In this document: positions 10,275 to 20,609 of the stretch, one piece after another
How the letters are laid out: each line of letters opens with the position of its first letter
Position numbering within the stretch: position 1 is the first letter of the stretch
From: Posidonia oceanica
Taxonomy: Eukaryota > Streptophyta > Magnoliopsida > Alismatales > Posidoniaceae
NCBI GenBank assembly: GCA_037176725.1
Contig: JAZBRS010000029.1
Coordinates: forward strand, 122,173,001-122,237,000
Length of the DNA: 64,000 nt
Reading direction: 5' to 3'
The notes under the pieces: model-generated
Databases searched by the model: none
What the model was told of the DNA's origin: nothing
The model's input: the letters and a program-made list of their open reading frames with translations, nothing else
Position numbers and translations under genes: made by a program

Positions 10275-11180
10275 CTACTGATAGTACTTCTTTAGATAGC
10301 AGAGGTTGACAGGCTCAGACTGCTCGACCCGGTCCATATCCTCAAGAGTTGCAGCGCCTCCTGAAAAGATCTGCTTGACCACAAAGGGGCCACGCCAATT
10401 GGATCGGAATTTCCCTCGACCGTCAGGCAAGTGAATGGCGCGCAAGACAAGGTCCCCTGGCTGAAAGTTTCTGGGCTGGACCTTCTTCAAGAATGCTCTG
10501 GCCATCCGCTTCTGGTAGCAGTGAGCGTTGTGCATAGCTTGCAGTCTGCGCTCATCAATTAAGTTTAGTTGGATGCAGCGGTCTTCGACCCATTCTGCCT
10601 CTTCCAACTCAGCTTCCTGCAGGATCCGCAGAGAGGGGATCTCTACTTCAACAGGTAACACCGCTTCCATTCCGTACACCAGAGAGTATGGGGTGGCTCC
10701 TGTAGAGGTCCGGATTGATGTCCTGTACGCCCAGAGTGCGTACGGGAGCTTGTCGTGCCAATCCTTGTGGGTTTCTGCCATTTTCTTCAGGATTTTGACA
10801 ATGTTCTTGTTTGCAGACTCCACAGCTCCGTTCATCTGTGGCCAATAGGGCGAGGATCGGTGATGCTTGATCTTGAGACTTTGCAGGAATTCCTCGATCC
10901 TTTTGGCAATGAAGTTTGTGCCATTATCAGAGATGACTGAGTGCGGGACCCCATATCGGGCAACGATATTGTTCCTGATAAATTTTTCTGTTGCCATAGC
11001 GGTGACTGTCTTATAAGAGGCTGCTTCCACCCACTTGGTAAAGTAATCGATCGCTACCAGAATGTAGCGATGACCATTTGAAGTAGCAGGGTGGATGGCG
11101 CCAATGACATCGATCCCCCAGGTGGAGAAAGGCCATGGCGAAGACATGTTGTGCAGCTGATGTGGAGGGGCCTTGATGAA
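10275..11180 (-). pseudogene. int: Integrase core and C-terminal domain (N-terminus deleted)
   Basis: Catalyses insertion of element DNA. The open frame extends to 11396 but integrase similarity starts near 11175 at PPHQLHNMSSPWPFSTWGID. Catalytic residues: Asp in WGIDVIG (11109-11111), Asp in SDNGTNF (10926-10928), Glu in GAVESAN (10818-10820), with 35 residues between the last two (DD35E). Chromo-less C-terminus ends in LCYLKKYYQ followed by a stop, typical of Tat. The HHCC zinc-binding N-terminus and everything before it are missing; the upstream codons are the protease-linker read in another frame. The integrase frame differs from the upstream gag-pro frame, so it is not translated as part of the polyprotein. 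Confidence 0.9.
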
Positions 11181-14100
11181 GTTGCTGCTGAAACTGCTGA
11201 CTGTTCTGCTGCTAAGGCTGCTGACAGCTCTGTTACTGATTTTGCTTTCTGCTCTGTTACTACTGCTTCTTGCACTGCTGATGCTTCCTCCTCTGGGTCT
11301 TCCAATGTGCTTGTGGAGGGTATGCCGGACTGGCGGCTGATCTGAGCATCGCCGCTCGCTGTGCTGCTCAAGTGAGGCATGGGTTGCACAAACCACCTAG
11401 ACCCGCCTTCTGGTCGGAGAGTGATGAGCTCATCCGGTCTAGGGGAGTCCGGTGCTGCTGAGTCTTCTTCCAAGACCATGATAGAGGCATGGTCTTCTTG
11501 CAGAGGAGGGTCCGTAACCACGGCTTTCCCTTTCCTTTCTGCAGCTCGATGCTCTGCCAGGTCTTCTGCTATCGACTCGAGCTGTTCTTGATAAAGTAGC
11601 TCTAAGTCGGACATCCAGGAATCAACCTGGGCTTCTATCGCCACTCCTTCTTCCTCGTCTGAGGGTGAGTCAACGTAGTAGGCGCCGGGGGCCTGCGGCA
11701 CTGGTCCGGCTGCAAGACGAATTGCTGCCCTTGGAATCTGCATGATCTGGTTCACGGGCGCGTCCGATGGCGGCAACTCTGATGTAGAAGGCCCAAATAG
11801 ACAAGTCAGCGGTGCCATAGATGGATATGCTGCCAGGGTCACTGTTGGAGAGTAAGCAGGGGTGCTCTTCAAAGGGCTCAAGGGCCCGGAGAGTGTAGTG
11901 CTCAGTTGGCCTTTTGTATCGGGCCGTAGCTGAGAGAGTGCAGCCTCTGACGCCATGGGGTCTTGCCATGAGAGCTGCTGCTGGTTGTCAAGAGGATGCG
12001 AAGCGGACTGTGCCGGCTGCATTCCTGGAGATGTGGCTGCTGAAGCGGGCTGAGCCACGCTACTGACTGAGTTGATTAACTGCCCCTCCAGAGAGAGGGA
12101 CAGTGGCACTGATGTAACTGTGACCGCTGGTTGCATGCTTGGTTCTGCCAGAAGGAGTGTCTCTGACTCCTGCACTGCTGCTGTCTGTACTTGGGAAGCT
12201 GATGTGGCTGCAAAAGAGTGGGAACTTGCTAGTTCTGCCACAGGGCCTGCTGAGCTGCCTGCTGTTTCTGCCAGAGGAAGAGCTGAATAGACTGACTGTG
12301 TGGCCTCTGCTCTGATTACTACCTCTGCTGTGCCGACTGGGACTGCCTCTGTTGTGCCAGACTGCTCCTCATCCGAGTAGTAGTCCTCAACACAAACCCA
12401 ATCCTCTATCGGTGCCGTGTCTTGATCATCGGTCGATCCCAGGGTTCCTGCACTGGTAAAATTAGTGAGGTCTCTGGGAATGGCTGATTCTTGATCCTTG
12501 AGCTGAAGGCAGTGATCTTCGTTGAGCTTGGGTTCGTAACCGAGGCCTTCAGATTTCCTTCGCTCCACTGCTACGATCGGCTCTGCGATTCCCTGGCCGT
12601 GACGCTCGAGCGGCATACCTTTTACGTAACCCCACCTGTGACATACATTCTCGACCATTCGAAAGGGGTTGCTGTGAACGGTCAAGGAGTTGACGCGCTC
12701 AAGATCAGGAATGAAATTAACCGGCTCGCACCGAATAACGTGATAAAGAGTTTCAGAGGTCTCGGGGTCAAACGGGATAGATTGCGAAGACACGGGGGAG
12801 ACTGCTTCGATCCGCTCCTTCTCAAAGTTCTCCGCCATGACGACAATGACATCATCGCCGCGACGGTACTTTATCATTCGATGGAGGGTCGAAGGAAGGA
12901 CCTGATGCTTGTGGAGCCAAGGGCGCCCAAGCAGAAGATTGAAATTCGGCTTCAAGTCGACGACATAGAATTCTACATCGAAGACAACCGGGCCAATAGC
13001 AAGAGGAATAATCAGGATCCCTAAAGCGTCATGGTGAGTGTTGTCAAAAGCTGTCATTCCCTTCACAGCTGGCGTGATGTCCTCGGCTTTGAATCCGAGC
13101 TTGGTTGCAGTACGCAAGGGGCAGACGTTAAGGCCTGACCCGTTATCAACCAGTGTTAGGGGAATGCGAAAGTTTTTGAACTGCACCGTGACGAATAGGG
13201 GCTGGTTGTGATTAATCCCCGTCGGAGGCAGCTCATCACTCGTAAAAGAGATGACCTGGGGCTCCGCAATCAACCCAACCATGCTCTCTAAGGCTGAAGG
13301 CTCAATGGACTGGGACACATGGGCAGCCTGGAACACGCGAAGAAAAGCCTCGCGGTGTTCGGCAGAGGTGTGGATCAAGTCCCAGATAGAAATGTCGGCT
13401 TTGACCTTCTTAAGCTGGGAGGTTATGTCTGGCTTAGGTTGGCTCTTTTTGGCAACAGGAGGGGTTGTTTTGGTAGGCTCTAAGGGGGTAGTGGCAGGAA
13501 GCTGGGTTACTACAGGTTGGGCAGGGATTTGGCTAGCTACAGGTCGGTCTGGAGTTGGATCTGCTATGGGTTGGCTAGAGGGTGGGGGCATAACAGGTCC
13601 AGGGTGAGTTGGCCTAATTGCCGGTGTTGGGGGCCTGTAAACCCTCCCCGATCGCGTTACTTCCGCACACATCTCTGTGGCGTAGCTGTAAGGGATGTGA
13701 TGGGTGTCCAAAGTTAAGTCAATAACCATTGGAGCACGTGCTGCGAGCACAGGAGGGGTTACAGGGGGACCTACAGGATACTGAGGTCTGTCTAAAGGGT
13801 ATGGTTGTTGGGGTGGGAAGGCTGGGGCAGGTTGAGGTCTGCCTAGAAGGTGTAGTTGAGGTCGCCCTAAGAGGTGGATGGGGGAACTAGGCTGGGCCCT
13901 AGCTAGAAGGTGCACAGGGGATTGAGCCTGAGGAAGCACGGCGGGAGGCGCGAGAGGGCGCTCCGGCCTGGCACGCGGTCGGATCAAGTGAATTCCCGAC
14001 TCGGAGCCGGCAACTGCCGCGAGATAGAGATCTTGAGGGAAAGGCTCAGAGATGTTAGAGATGAGATCAGAAGGGTCGAACACAGAGGTAGCAGGCCCAG

Positions 14101-14497
14101 AGGGAAAGACAGAATGGATGCCTGAGGTTCCCGCCCCTCCCGGATAAGAGTGCTCCGGTAGGGGTTGGTGGATGATGCCAGAATGAGGGGGAACAGCTGA
14201 GTGTGCAGATGCATGTGTGTGTGCTTGAGTGGATGCCTCGTGCGTGTCGATCACAATCGTTCCCGATTCGATCAAGTCCTGAATAGCGTTCCGCAGGGAG
14301 AAGCAATTGTCTGTCGAATGCCCGGCGCTTCGATGGAAATTGCAGAAGAGGTCCGGCCTAAACCAATGCGGCAGAGGACTTGGTGGCGGACGAACCTCCG
14401 GGAACTTCAGGAGCGATGCAACCTTTGGCAAGATGACCGTGAGCGGTTCCACCAGTGGAGCGAATCTCCGCTTCTCAATGGGTGGCCTTCTTTGCCT
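11054..14497 (-). CDS. pro: Gag zinc knuckle, aspartic protease, G-patch-like motif and linker (continuation of gag frame)
   Basis: In frame with gag after a single TAG at 14498-14500; first downstream Met at 14452. From the N-terminus: zinc-knuckle-like CNFHRSAGHSTDNC followed by RNAIQDLIESG (residues about 34-60); Pro-rich spacer; protease with LVDNGSGLNVCPL (Asp near residue 436) and FNLLLGRPWLH; then a G-patch-like HRWGYVKGMPLERHGQGI. A 400-residue Ser/Ala/Glu-rich linker follows. After about 11190 the frame enters the deletion junction and then out-of-frame integrase, so the last 45 codons are spurious. DNGS instead of DTG/DSG is common in Tat elements. Confidence 0.88.
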   Translation of the reverse strand, partial: RQRRPPIEKRRFAPLVEPLTVILPKVASLLKFPEVRPPPSPLPHWFRPDLFCNFHRSAGHSTDNCFSLRNAIQDLIESGTIVIDTHEASTQAHTHASAHSAVPPHSGIIHQPLPEHSYPGGAGTSGIHSVFPSGPATSVFDPSDLISNISEPFPQDLYLAAVAGSESGIHLIRPRARPERPLAPPAVLPQAQSPVHLLARAQPSSPIHLLGRPQLHLLGRPQPAPAFPPQQPYPLDRPQYPVGPPVTPPVLAARAPMVIDLTLDTHHIPYSYATEMCAEVTRSGRVYRPPTPAIRPTHPGPVMPPPSSQPIADPTPDRPVASQIPAQPVVTQLPATTPLEPTKTTPPVAKKSQPKPDITSQLKKVKADISIWDLIHTSAEHREAFLRVFQAAHVSQSIEPSALESMVGLIAEPQVISFTSDELPPTGINHNQPLFVTVQFKNFRIPLTLVDNGSGLNVCPLRTATKLGFKAEDITPAVKGMTAFDNTHHDALGILIIPLAIGPVVFDVEFYVVDLKPNFNLLLGRPWLHKHQVLPSTLHRMIKYRRGDDVIVVMAENFEKERIEAVSPVSSQSIPFDPETSETLYHVIRCEPVNFIPDLERVNSLTVHSNPFRMVENVCHRWGYVKGMPLERHGQGIAEPIVAVERRKSEGLGYEPKLNEDHCLQLKDQESAIPRDLTNFTSAGTLGSTDDQDTAPIEDWVCVEDYYSDEEQSGTTEAVPVGTAEVVIRAEATQSVYSALPLAETAGSSAGPVAELASSHSFAATSASQVQTAAVQESETLLLAEPSMQPAVTVTSVPLSLSLEGQLINSVSSVAQPASAATSPGMQPAQSASHPLDNQQQLSWQDPMASEAALSQLRPDTKGQLSTTLSGPLSPLKSTPAYSPTVTLAAYPSMAPLTCLFGPSTSELPPSDAPVNQIMQIPRAAIRLAAGPVPQAPGAYYVDSPSDEEEGVAIEAQVDSWMSDLELLYQEQLESIAEDLAEHRAAERKGKAVVTDPPLQEDHASIMVLEEDSAAPDSPRPDELITLRPEGGSRWFVQPMPHLSSTASGDAQISRQSGIPSTSTLEDPEEEASAVQEAVVTEQKAKSVTELSAALAAEQSAVSAATSSRPLHISCTTCLRHGLSPPGGSMSLAPSTLLLQMVIATFW
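11180..11200 (-). other. Internal deletion junction in element 1 pol
   Basis: On the minus strand the linker (TELSAA...) runs straight into AACTTCATCAAGGCCCC, the integrase segment homologous to element 2 at about 62955. Compared with element 2 (about 60222 to 62955), some 2.7 kb with RT, RNase H, second RNase H and integrase N-terminus are absent. Confidence 0.85.
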
Positions 14498-16399
14498 CTA
14501 GTATGAGCCTTGCTGAACCGATGCGGCAGGATAGACCGGTCTAGCGGTGGTAGTGATGTGTGGTGTGTGTGGATTCCTAGGTGCAGGAGCGTACACCATC
14601 TGAGCTAGGGCAGGCCGGGATGGCAAGCGAACAGGCACAGTAGGGGAGTCGACGAATGCAACAGCGGTTTTCGACGAGTCCTTCCTCTTCGGGCGGTTGT
14701 TGTTGCTGCCGCTGTTGTTGTTGGGGGCGCTGCTGTTGGCACTGTTACTACTGATCACTGCCTGCTTAGCGAACGCAGAGAGAGCTGGGAAGTTGCCACT
14801 CCGCAAAGAACTCTCCACGCGCGCTCCAGCTCTGATGAGTGCCGCAAAAGTAGTGACTGGTTGGATGCTAAGCAGAGCTCCGAGAGACGGCTGCGCCCCT
14901 TTGATAACGATCTCGATAGACTCCTCGTCAATAGGTCTATCTCGAACCTGAGAGGCAAGGGCGCGCCAGCGGCCGACGTACTCCCCGAACGGCTCGCCAG
15001 AATTCTGCTTGATTGCGATCAAGTCCGCCCTCTTTGGGACCAGATCGAGGTTGAAGGAGTATTGTTCCAGGAACGCCTGACTGAGGTCGTTCCAAGTCTT
15101 GATGGCTGACATATCGAGTGATGTAAACCACTTGAGTGCCGGCCCGGTCAAACTCTTCTGGAACAAGCGGATCAGCAACCTCTCGTCAGCCTGAAGCTTA
15201 GCAAGATCACCGCAATACGCCTTCAAGTGTGCTACGGGACAGCCCCTACCATTATACTTCTCGAAGTCCGGGATTTTGAACTTCGGAGGGAGTACCGCCT
15301 CTGGAAAGCAGCAGAGGTCCCGGAATTGGTAGGTCTGGTTCTCAGTACCCTGCACTAGTCGTAGTGCTTTCTCCAAGACGTCCATCCGGTTATTGATGGG
15401 GTCTAGGATTGCTGCTGTAGGAGAGGGATCAGCAGGGGTAGCGAGCACATACGCCGGATGGGTCGCACCTAAGTGCTCCTCTGGATCTACCATAGCGTCG
15501 CCTGGTGGAGCAACGGGATGGCCGGCGTATCCGTGCTGGGGGACTGTGTATGCAGGAGTGTATGCAGGATGCTGGACCTGATGTAGAGGAGAAGAGTAGA
15601 TGCCATGCTGTGCTGTGACAGGGGTAGGATGACGGAGCACCAGTTGCTGTACAGGCGGGGTGCCGGACAGCGAGCCAGTGAGGTACTGGGCTCCAGCCGG
15701 TCCAAAGGACTGACCACCAGAGGGGATTAGAGTATGCTGTGCTAAGTGTTGTGCGGTAGGAGGCGGTAAACGAGCCCCCATCGTCGGAACCGTGAGCAGT
15801 TGAGACGATGGTCGAGGCAGAGGTGTGGAGGTTGATGCATGAGATGCAAGAACTGGCCTCAGAGGAACCTCAGGAACGACAGGAATAGAGGAAGGACAAA
15901 CTGATAGAGCCATGCCCTGCAGTCTCTGGGCAAGCTCCATCAGGTGCTGGCACTGCGCCTCAGGCGTCTCGGCAGCGGGAACGCTGAAGTGCAGTGCCGA
16001 CGAAGGTTGAGAAGCGAATGGCACGGACACAGACTGTCCGGGAGGAAAGGGTTCTACAGCAAAGGTCGCAGCAACGGTGGAAGGGATGTCGAAAGCGACG
16101 TATCCTCGGGATGGAGGGGGCAGTGGCGTCTCCGAAACGCGAGTAACAGTCGTCAAGATAGATTCGGCGACCGGATCCGGAGGAAGAGATGCTTGCCACT
16201 GTCCCGGGACGTACTGAGAACCTAGAGACGTCAGGGGAGGAAACCCTGGCATCGGAGGGGGAACAAGGGGGACAGAAGGAGCAACCGGAGGGGCCGGAAC
16301 GGAAACACCCTCCGTGACAGGAGTGAAGAGAGGCTCACTAACGTACTGGGCCATTGCTGACCTAGATCGCGTGAGAACAGGGCTGCGACGAGTATTCAA
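14498..16399 (-). CDS. gag: Gag (capsid) polyprotein of element 1
   Basis: 633 codons starting MNTRRSPVLTRSRS. The first 350 residues are Pro/Ser/Ala/Thr-rich and low in complexity. The Retrotrans_gag capsid domain lies at about residues 370-540: FKIPDFEKYNGRGCPVAHLK, then ALKWFTSLDMSAIKTWNDL near residue 420, then LDLVPKRADL and FGEYVGRWRALA. Gag packages the element RNA into particles. The ORF ends at TAG (14498-14500); the same frame stays open for more than 1000 codons beyond it, and element 2 has a sense codon (CCA) there. The zinc knuckle lies beyond the stop, so the stop truncates Gag unless read through. Start chosen as the first Met of the open frame; a second Met at residue 16 is an alternative. 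Confidence 0.9.
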   Translation of the reverse strand: MNTRRSPVLTRSRSAMAQYVSEPLFTPVTEGVSVPAPPVAPSVPLVPPPMPGFPPLTSLGSQYVPGQWQASLPPDPVAESILTTVTRVSETPLPPPSRGYVAFDIPSTVAATFAVEPFPPGQSVSVPFASQPSSALHFSVPAAETPEAQCQHLMELAQRLQGMALSVCPSSIPVVPEVPLRPVLASHASTSTPLPRPSSQLLTVPTMGARLPPPTAQHLAQHTLIPSGGQSFGPAGAQYLTGSLSGTPPVQQLVLRHPTPVTAQHGIYSSPLHQVQHPAYTPAYTVPQHGYAGHPVAPPGDAMVDPEEHLGATHPAYVLATPADPSPTAAILDPINNRMDVLEKALRLVQGTENQTYQFRDLCCFPEAVLPPKFKIPDFEKYNGRGCPVAHLKAYCGDLAKLQADERLLIRLFQKSLTGPALKWFTSLDMSAIKTWNDLSQAFLEQYSFNLDLVPKRADLIAIKQNSGEPFGEYVGRWRALASQVRDRPIDEESIEIVIKGAQPSLGALLSIQPVTTFAALIRAGARVESSLRSGNFPALSAFAKQAVISSNSANSSAPNNNSGSNNNRPKRKDSSKTAVAFVDSPTVPVRLPSRPALAQMVYAPAPRNPHTPHITTTARPVYPAASVQQGSY

Positions 16400-17666
16400 G
16401 CGGTGAATCCTACGAGGAGCTATCTTCGCAAAGGCGGATAGCTCAGAAAGGGAATGGTCTCAAATGAAGTCGCAACAGGAGCATCAACAAGGGTCTGTAC
16501 TCGAGCTCTGGCAAAGGGAAACTCGCTTTACCGATCACGCTGACACAACAGAAGGAAATTAGGGGTTAGAAACTAAAAAGATGAATGCAAATAAGTTAGT
16601 TAAATGGCATGAATGATATGTATGCTTTCTAGCATGCCCCCCTTACCTAACTAGTGTTTCCTAGCAAGGTAATCTACTTCGGGTATCCCTGGGTGTACGG
16701 GTCACCGACTCAGGTCAGAAAAGTAGGTTCCCTGTCTAACTCCCGGCCCAAAGCTCAGGTAATGACAGGGTGGTGCGTTGGTGGCCTCTACCCCGCCAAA
16801 GCATGGGTGGTACCCTCTACTAACACCGACACGACCCCCGGACGAGGGGGGACAGACCGACTGACTCGTGCCATGCCCAAAGCGGTGGAACAAGAGGCCG
16901 GGACCGTCCTTCGCAGACTAGTAGGTGGACTCAGATGAGAAGAATGCATGCCCTATATGATGCTTATGCAAATGCTTAAAGTCTTTTATCTTGCACATTT
17001 TATTAACCAAAGGGAGTGAAGGATTGTTCAGAGTCTCTAGTTGCTCCTAGAAGTTCTTTTTACTTGCGGTTTTTAGTTAACCATGGGGAGAGCAGACAAG
17101 TCTCTACTATCCTAGGCATGGCATGAGCGAAAGGGAAGAAAATCAGTCAAGCATGGCAGGAAGACAATCATACAACACAACAAAAGGCAAGTGCATGGCA
17201 TGTGCGAGTGTTTGTGAGCATATTGGTGAAGAAAGAAACATTCGTCAAGTCAAAAGGCATGTATGCAAAGTATGTGCGTGCTTAGTGACATAGCAAAGGT
17301 GTAAAAGAAGCATTCAACATTCAAAAGGCATGTATTGTTGCCAAACAAGTATGTAGACATGCAATGTGCGATGACTAAAGCAGTAATAAGCAAGTAAGGC
17401 AAGGAAAGTAAAGACAAGTAAGCGATAAAGGAAGTAAAAGCAGAAGTAGGGAAACAAGTAAATAAACAAGCACAGAAGTAAAGCTAAGCAAAAAGAGCGC
17501 AAACCGAGGCGAAAGAGGTGCAAAACCTAAGCAAAGTAGCCACGAAGCGACTTGCTAGGAGTTTGCACAGAAAAGCGAGCAAAACAGACAGAGAAGGCAC
17601 AAAAGGCAGACAAAGAAAGCAAATCCCAAGCGAGCGAAAGCGAAGGCGAAAGCCGGAGTCTGGCAG
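16400..17666 (-). other. Leader (5' UTR) of element 1
   Basis: Non-coding. 16640-16930 is recognisably conserved with 54840-55130 of element 2 (palindrome-rich GTGCGTTGGTGG...CCCGCCAAAGCATGGGTGGTACC). A pyrimidine-rich candidate splice acceptor (ATCTTTTTAG|TTTCT, about 16577) matches ATCTTTCTTTCAG|TTTCTG at about 55197 in element 2. Both stand 150-250 bp before gag. Confidence 0.55.
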
Positions 17667-17684
17667 TCCCCAGCAGAGTCGCCA
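17667..17684 (-). other. Primer-binding site of element 1
   Basis: Minus strand reads TGGCGACTCTGCTGGGGA one base after the LTR end ...GCTACA. It begins with TGG, complementary to a tRNA CCA end, and is of the type described for Ogre (tRNA-Arg primer; assignment from memory). Fixes the LTR boundary at 17686. Confidence 0.85.
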
Positions 17685-17973
17685 CTGTAGCAATCCCGAT
17701 CGGAATCAGGCTCGCTATTAGCGGCGATTGGATCCGAGGAAGAGGCTCAACTCGAAAACACTTAAAATCGAGGAGAAAAGAGAAAGATAAGACAAATCAA
17801 AGTCGCCACCATGTCCATTAACGGGAGACAAGGAAAACCGGGGGAAATGCGTGAATTAACACGCAAAACCAAGCAAGAAATGCAAAGCAAAGCAATGCAA
17901 GGGAAAACAAATGCAAATACATGCAAAAGAGATGACTCTAGCCTAGGATAAGGGCAGTATGGTCATTGCGGGC

Positions 17974-18085
17974 CAAAAGACAGGGCAAGGACTCCTGTTA
18001 CGTGCGGGGAAGGTGTTAGGCACCCCCGACACGCCCGAGAATCGGTCTTTCTAGGCTTACGCTCGCATACGCAGGGAAATGCAGG
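17974..18085 (-). promoter_or_regulatory. Conserved core box near the LTR 3' end (GGGGGTGCCTAACACC)
   Basis: About 100 bp almost identical to 53644-53757 of element 2, although the surrounding LTRs are strongly diverged. Shorter versions are at 44735-44840 (plus) and 45205-45290 (minus). GGTG and CACC can pair around CCTAA. Such a block is typical of Tat LTRs and may belong to the R/U5 region. Confidence 0.7.
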
Positions 18086-20603
18086 ATTGAATGCCTATGT
18101 GCCTATGAATGCCTAAATGAATGCTCAAGGTGTGCTCTAAGTGGGAGGATGCAGAGCAAGGAAGCAAACGTGCTCTCTAAGTGCTCAGCTACGCTGTCTG
18201 TGTTCCGAACCGGGCGAAACCTGGCTCGTGAGAACTCCAGGCAGTAAGCATCACAGCCCTATATGCAAATGCAAGCGAAAAAGCAAAACAACGGCAAAAC
18301 CATGCAATGCAATCGACATGCAAGAGAAAACGGCGTAAAACACGCAAAACGAGGCGAAAAACAAGAAAGTGCGCAAAACGGTGCAAAAAGACAGGATTGA
18401 CACGCAAAACGGGCGAGAAAGCAAGGCGGCACGCAAATCGGTGCAAAAGGCGATGACGGGCACGCAAAACTGTGCCGAAAGCAGGGCGAGCATGCAAAAC
18501 GATGCGAAAGATAAAGCAGGCACGCAAAACGGTGCCAAAACGAGAGCGGGCACGCAAAACGGTGCCAAAAGCAGCGAGATAAAAACCTCGGAAAAGCTGT
18601 GCGAATGCAAATGCAAGGAAAAGATTAGAAGCAGTAAAAGGGGAAGTAGAACAACGCATGTGTGAGAACAGGCGCTGTCTGGGGTCACGCAGAGTAGGTG
18701 TGAAGACTTACAAAGGGGAGAGTGAACAAACGGAGGGATTACCACTCCTTTGTGACCGTTTCCCACTAAACCGTTCCATGATCTGTCTCGCATGCTGCCC
18801 AAAGCTCGCGATGCGATCGGATCGTGGAAAAGGGGGAAGAAAGTCACATTAAGTGGTGAATCCAGGGAAAACTCAACACAAAACACATGGGGAAACGCAA
18901 AACGGGGATCTAAGTTGCCAAGCAGAAAGGGGAGGTCCTATTCTACATGCTCAAAGAGACAGAAATCGAAAACGAGGAAAACTATGCAAATGGCGTGCAA
19001 ATGAATGCAATGCAGGGGTTCAGGGGGACATACCTGGAAATCCGGGAGCCTGATCTGAGATCTGTCTAGTCCATGCTGAAGAGCGCTTCGCTGTGGTCGC
19101 CTGGGCAGCTTGCTTGAGAAGATCCAACGGCCGGATTGAAAGATATCGCAGTTTCAAAGCAGAAAGGCCAGAACAGGGGAGAAGAACAGATCTAGGTGTT
19201 CAGGAGGTCCTAGGGGTGTGCAAAAGGTCCTCCCAAGTGAAGGGGAGCTAAAGGTGCTTAGTGTGTGCAAAAGGATGCTAAAAATGCAAGACTAAATGGA
19301 TGCAGAATGCATGCAAAAGCAAGAAGAGACAAGGGAAAAACTTGGAAAAGACAGGAGTTCAAAAGCATTTTTGAAAAAGAAAAGGGGCTAAATGCAAGTT
19401 TTCACAAAGGATAGGGTCCACAGAGGAGGGTTTTGAAAACAGGAGAGGGCAGGGCTTTATTTTGCAAAAGATTGGGCTCAAAAAGTTATTTTGAAAAGTG
19501 GACATGCATTAGAAGAAGTTTTGAAAACAAAAGAAGTCAGAGTGCAATTTTGGAAAAAACTAGGGTCTAAAGTGCAAATTTTCCAGAAAACAGGGTTCTG
19601 GGGAGTCTGGGAATGCAAGTGGAGGGTCTACATGCAATTTTGTAAGCATAGGAGCTAAGATGCAACTTTAGGGGCAAAACAGTCTTTTTACATGGTTTTT
19701 AAAGGATGCAAGGACCTATGTGTGATTTTTGAATCATGCAGGGGTCAAATATGCAATTTTATATGGTAAACATGCTCTGAAATCAAAAGACAGGACTGAT
19801 GTGCAATTTTTTGAAAAAACAGGGTTGAAAATGCAATGCAATAAGCAAAAATGCATGCAAAATGATTACTGTCCATTTAAAATGGACCTAAATGCAAAAA
19901 TGCAAAACCATGAGGCAAAACATGCAATGCAGTATGCAAAAATCAAAATAAAACCTAAGTTTCTACAGTGCAAAGGATGAAAATACAAAAATGAGAAAAA
20001 ACGGGGGCTCAGAATGCAATATGATATGGTAAAATTCATGCAATTAAATGGTCTGATTTGAAATAGGATCTAAGTGCAAAAATGGAAAAAACAGGGGCCA
20101 AAGCACAAAAAGTTATAACTAAACAGCACAGTAAAAGGACCGGAATGTAAATACAGAAAAACAGGAATAAATGAAGCAATTTAGCATGGTATTAAATTTA
20201 AAACTAAGCAGGTTAAATATCTTGAGGACCAGAATGCAAAAATGAAGCAACTTAAGGCAAACATGCAATATTCCCACAAAAACTATATTACTGAGAAAAT
20301 AACGCTACAGTAAACTGCCGGCGGTGGCTGGCACTGTAGCAGTGAACCACCGGCGCCCACCACCACCGGCACAGGAGGGCTGCGGAGGTGCGAGAGGGCA
20401 GAGACCATCACCGGCGACTGCACGGAGCTCTGGAGATCGTCGGGGGACCGTTCCACTGACTGGAACGTCCGGGAGACAGGAGGCCGGCGCCGGAGAAGAA
20501 GGACTGACCAGCGAGTCGAGGACGGAGCAGGAGGACCGGAGCCTTGCTTCTGGACGGCGGGAAAGCAGCAGAGGGAGGAGAGAGAGCGGAGAAAGTGAGA
20601 AAT

Positions 20604-20609
20604 TACCTG
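20604..20609 (-). promoter_or_regulatory. Candidate 5' splice site CAG|GTA within the 5' LTR
   Basis: Same site as in the 3' LTR; in this copy a transcript could splice to the candidate acceptor near 16577, removing the LTR 3' part, the PBS and the leader from a translated RNA. Not demonstrated. Confidence 0.4.
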
